Source of the DNA: JBAWYM01 sp037143575
GTDB lineage: Bacteria > Patescibacteriota > Gracilibacteria > Peribacterales > Peribacteraceae
Assembly (NCBI GenBank): GCA_037143575.1
Contig: JBAWYM010000013.1
Coordinates: 1-34,396, forward strand
Direction: 5' to 3'
DNA: 34,396 bases
The notes under the pieces were generated by a model. It ran no database searches. It had not been told where the DNA came from and was given only the letters and a program-made list of their open reading frames with translations. This document shows, piece by piece, positions 32,111-34,396 of this stretch. The translations under genes were made by a program, and so were the position numbers. Every line of letters starts with the position of its first letter. Position 1 is the first letter of the stretch.

Positions 32111-33667
32111 ATGCAATACATCATCATCTTCCTGATCCCGCTCGCGGGTTTTTGTCTCGGCCTGCTCGTCGGCTGGTTCTGGTTTAGTAAAGGCAAGCGC
32201 ATCTCTACCGCCCTCCAGGAGGAAATCACCGCCAAGGAGCGGGAGCTCTCCAAAGCCGAGAGCAAGCTCGACCAAGCACGCAACCAGATCAAGACTGCCG
32301 AAGCGGAATCCCGGGCTCTGTCTCGCGAAATTATCAGTGAGGCCAAGCAGCAGGCCCTCGAGAGTGAAGCGAAGATCGAGAAAGAGCAGGGCCGCCTCGA
32401 AGAGAAGGAGAAATCCCTCGATGAGAAGACACGCGAAATCGAGAGGCAGCGCGGCAATCTCCAGAAGCGCGATGACGAAGTGACCGCCCTCAAGGCGGAG
32501 CTGACGGAAGCGAGTGAGAAGCACCGCACCGCCCTTGAGCAAGTTGCGAAGCTCACCGAGGAGCAGGCGAAGGAGCAGCTGAAGACGGAATTGGAGCTGG
32601 AGTTCTCCTCCTATTATGCCGCCCAAGCGAAGCTCGTGAAGGAGAAATTCAAGGAGGAAGCCGAAGAAGAAGCCAAGAATCTCCTCGCGGAAGCCATGCA
32701 GCGCTACGCCTCCGAAGTCGCGACGGAATCGACGGCTACAGTCGTGCAGCTTCCTTCAGACGATGTCAAAGGCAAGATTATCGGTAAGGAAGGCCGCAAT
32801 ATCACCGCCTTCGAACAGGCCACGGGCGTGGATATCATCATCGACGATACGCCCGGAGCCATCATCATCTCCGGCTACGATCTCGCACGACGCTACGTCG
32901 CCAAGCTCTCCATGGAGAAGCTCATCAAGGACGGTCGCATCCAGCCGGCTCGCATCGAGGAAATCGTCCTGAAGATGAAGGAAGAGGTGGGCAAGATGAT
33001 GCTCGAGTTCGGCAAGCGCGCCACAGAGGAACTGGGGATTACCAACTATCCGCAGGATCTCCTCAAGATCATCGGTCGCCTCCGGTTCCGCACGAGTTAC
33101 GGCCAGAACGTCCTCAAGCACTCACTGGAAATGGCCAACATCGGCCGCATGCTCGCTGAGGAAATCGGCGCCGATGCCAAGATCGTGGCGGAAGGCTGCC
33201 TCCTCCACGACATCGGGAAGGCTCTCGATCATGAAGTGGCAGGAACGCACGTGGAAATCGGCGTGGAGATCTGCAAGAAATTCAAGGTCCGTCCCGAGGT
33301 GATCCACTGTGTAGCCGCGCACCACAGCGATACGCCCATCGAATCGCCCGAAGCCTTCATCGTCGCCGCCGCTGACGCCATCTCCGGTGCACGTCCGGGT
33401 GCACGTCGCGAATCATTTGAAGCGTACGTCCGCCGCCTCAAGGAGCTGGAGGAAACCGCCAAGAGCTTCGAGGGTGTGAAGCGCGCCTTCGCCATCTCGG
33501 CCGGCCGCGAAGTCCGCGTCTACGTGGATACCGCCAAGATCGATGACCTCACCCAGGAGAAGCTCGCCAAGGATATCGCCGCGAAGATCGAGAAGGAGCT
33601 GACGTATCCGGGAGTGATCAGGGTGAATGTGATCAGAGAGAGGAGGATTGAGGAGACGGCGAAATGA
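32111..33667 (+). CDS. rny: Ribonuclease Y
   Basis: RNase Y is a membrane-anchored endoribonuclease that initiates mRNA decay. The 518-residue length is normal for the family. An N-terminal transmembrane helix (YIIIFLIPLAGFCLGLLVGWFWF, 3-25) precedes a long coiled coil (about 30-205, KSLDEKTREIERQRGNLQKR). A KH domain follows with GKIIGKEGRNI at 221-231. The HD domain has LLHDIGKA with His366-Asp367 and CVAAHHSD downstream, giving the metal-binding residues. The start is MQYIIIFL at 32111, without a Shine-Dalgarno. The gene is convergent with the FMN reductase gene, and the gap holds a repeat hairpin. The identification is secure. Confidence 0.98.
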   Translation: MQYIIIFLIPLAGFCLGLLVGWFWFSKGKRISTALQEEITAKERELSKAESKLDQARNQIKTAEAESRALSREIISEAKQQALESEAKIEKEQGRLEEKEKSLDEKTREIERQRGNLQKRDDEVTALKAELTEASEKHRTALEQVAKLTEEQAKEQLKTELELEFSSYYAAQAKLVKEKFKEEAEEEAKNLLAEAMQRYASEVATESTATVVQLPSDDVKGKIIGKEGRNITAFEQATGVDIIIDDTPGAIIISGYDLARRYVAKLSMEKLIKDGRIQPARIEEIVLKMKEEVGKMMLEFGKRATEELGITNYPQDLLKIIGRLRFRTSYGQNVLKHSLEMANIGRMLAEEIGADAKIVAEGCLLHDIGKALDHEVAGTHVEIGVEICKKFKVRPEVIHCVAAHHSDTPIESPEAFIVAAADAISGARPGARRESFEAYVRRLKELEETAKSFEGVKRAFAISAGREVRVYVDTAKIDDLTQEKLAKDIAAKIEKELTYPGVIRVNVIRERRIEETAK

Positions 33668-33676
33668 TGAGGGTCG

Positions 33677-33752
33677 AAGGGTTGTAAGGGTCTGAAAGGT
33701 TGTAAGGGTTTGCCTGCACAAACCTTTGAAACCTTTACAACCCTTACAACCT
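33677..33752. terminator. Inverted GGTTGTAAG-type arrays between rny and the FMN reductase gene
   Basis: The left arm (33677-33711) and right arm (33718-33752) are imperfect reverse complements (about 27 of 33 positions) with a short loop and a CTTTTTA tail. They sit between two convergent genes 10 nt and 11 nt from their stops. A bidirectional 3'-end hairpin is inferred. Confidence 0.7.
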
Positions 33753-33763
33753 TTTTAGCCCCC

Positions 33764-34324
33764 TCATAATCCCTGCATCTTCTTCGTCCAATCAACTAAT
33801 GCAATAATCATCTCCGCAACCTTTTCCTTCGTCTTCTCATCGATCAACTTTCCCGCAGCATCGAACTTATCCTGCGCGGAAGGCACCATCACTTCGGGGC
33901 GATTCAAGACAGAAGCATTGAAGAACACCAGAATTTGACGAAGATGATATTGCGCACGCAGTCCCCCGGTCATTCCTCCCGATGCACTCATGATCGCCAC
34001 CGGTTTGCTGTCGGCACTATTCTGACCATAGGGCCGTGAGATCCAGTCCAGAGCATTCTTCAGCACTCCGGAAACGGAATAGTTGTACTCCGGTGTGACG
34101 AGGAGTAGCGCATCGGCCGCCTTTACCATTTCTTTTAATTTCAGAACAGACGCTGGAGGATTCGCTTCCAAGTCTTGATTGAAGAGCGGGAGATCGCCAA
34201 TCTCCAGAATGGTGAGAGCGGCACCCTCGGGAACCAGATCCTGCGCCGCATGGAGGAGAGCTGTATTAAAGGAGCCTTTTCGGAGACTGCCGGAGATGCC
34301 GACAATATTCAGGGGTTTCGACAT
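33764..34324 (-). CDS. NADPH-dependent FMN reductase (quinone/chromate reductase-like)
   Basis: This 186-residue flavodoxin-fold protein belongs to the NADPH_dep_FMN_red family. GISGSLRKGSFN (9-20) forms the FMN phosphate loop. PEYNYSVSGVLKNALDWISRP carries the typical PEYN motif and helix. MSASGGMTGGLRAQYHLRQIL closes the FMN site. Such enzymes reduce quinones, azo dyes or chromate with NADPH and protect against oxidative stress. The reading frame is complete, from ATG 34324 to a stop at 33764. There is no Shine-Dalgarno; the CCCCATTATC stretch before the start also precedes the 877-residue gene. Confidence 0.93.
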   Translation of the reverse strand: MSKPLNIVGISGSLRKGSFNTALLHAAQDLVPEGAALTILEIGDLPLFNQDLEANPPASVLKLKEMVKAADALLLVTPEYNYSVSGVLKNALDWISRPYGQNSADSKPVAIMSASGGMTGGLRAQYHLRQILVFFNASVLNRPEVMVPSAQDKFDAAGKLIDEKTKEKVAEMIIALVDWTKKMQGL

Positions 34325-34352
34325 GATAATGGGGGAAAGAAACTGATACCCA

Positions 34353-34372
34353 CCACCAGCTGAAGCTGGTGG
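34353..34372. repeat. CCACCAGC/GCTGGTGG hairpin at the window edge
   Basis: An 8-bp perfect stem with a TGAA loop lies upstream of the FMN reductase gene. It is GC-rich and compact, like the other palindromic elements. The rest of the sequence to 34396 shows no gene. Confidence 0.75.
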
Positions 34373-34396
34373 GTTCAGCCACGGGCAGCGGCCTTA

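Noticed and set aside
32066..32626. Minus-strand Leu-rich open frame
   Set aside because: It is antisense to the coiled-coil part of rny.

Overview
The window looks like chromosomal DNA from an uncultivated bacterium of the Candidate Phyla Radiation, possibly a Peregrinibacteria/Peribacteria-type lineage. This is an inference with moderate confidence. It rests on a core gene set (rpoC, carA, purN, rny) scattered among large, alpha-helical proteins I cannot assign to families, a lamin-tail/SNase surface protein, a CofE-like ligase without visible F420 genes, four-helix-bundle and HEPN/MNT genes, and near absence of Shine-Dalgarno motifs. TGA is used as a normal stop (carA, purN, HEPN gene), so this is not a code-25 lineage in which UGA encodes glycine.

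Layout. 1-2486 is the N-terminal two thirds of rpoC (minus, cut by the window edge), with no rpoB upstream. 2736-5716 holds a coiled-coil gene and an 877-residue repeat protein (minus). 5963-6705 holds a lipoprotein and a zinc-ribbon protein (minus). 6831-8235 holds a membrane-anchored protein and a CofE-like ligase (plus). 8372-11503 holds a ferredoxin-NADP reductase-like enzyme, purN and carA (minus) with a four-helix-bundle gene (plus) among them. 11548-15372 is a toxin/defence-flavoured stretch: HEPN+MNT, Fic, MNT+HepT, a HicB-like orphan, a structured intergenic region and a DUF3800 protein. 15591-18622 is an islet of three genes for exported or membrane proteins that have strong Shine-Dalgarno sites and classic hairpin terminators, unlike their surroundings; it is probably acquired. 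18672-27331 is a four-gene minus-strand operon of large unknown proteins driven by a good promoter at 27358-27386. 27394-31731 is a giant lamin-tail/PKD/SNase surface protein. 32111-33667 is RNase Y and 33764-34324 an NADPH-dependent FMN reductase.

Two genome-wide themes stand out. First, many genes have a -10-like hexamer only 6-8 nt before the start codon and no Shine-Dalgarno, suggesting leaderless transcription as the default. Second, the window is dotted with many different families of short elements: either 7-12 bp unit tandem arrays, often paired in inverted orientation, or compact GC-rich palindromes. They sit right at stop codons, where they form hairpins and in several cases supply the stop codon, and also inside reading frames (carA, purN, the lipoprotein, and at least five places in the lamin-tail/SNase gene) without breaking them.
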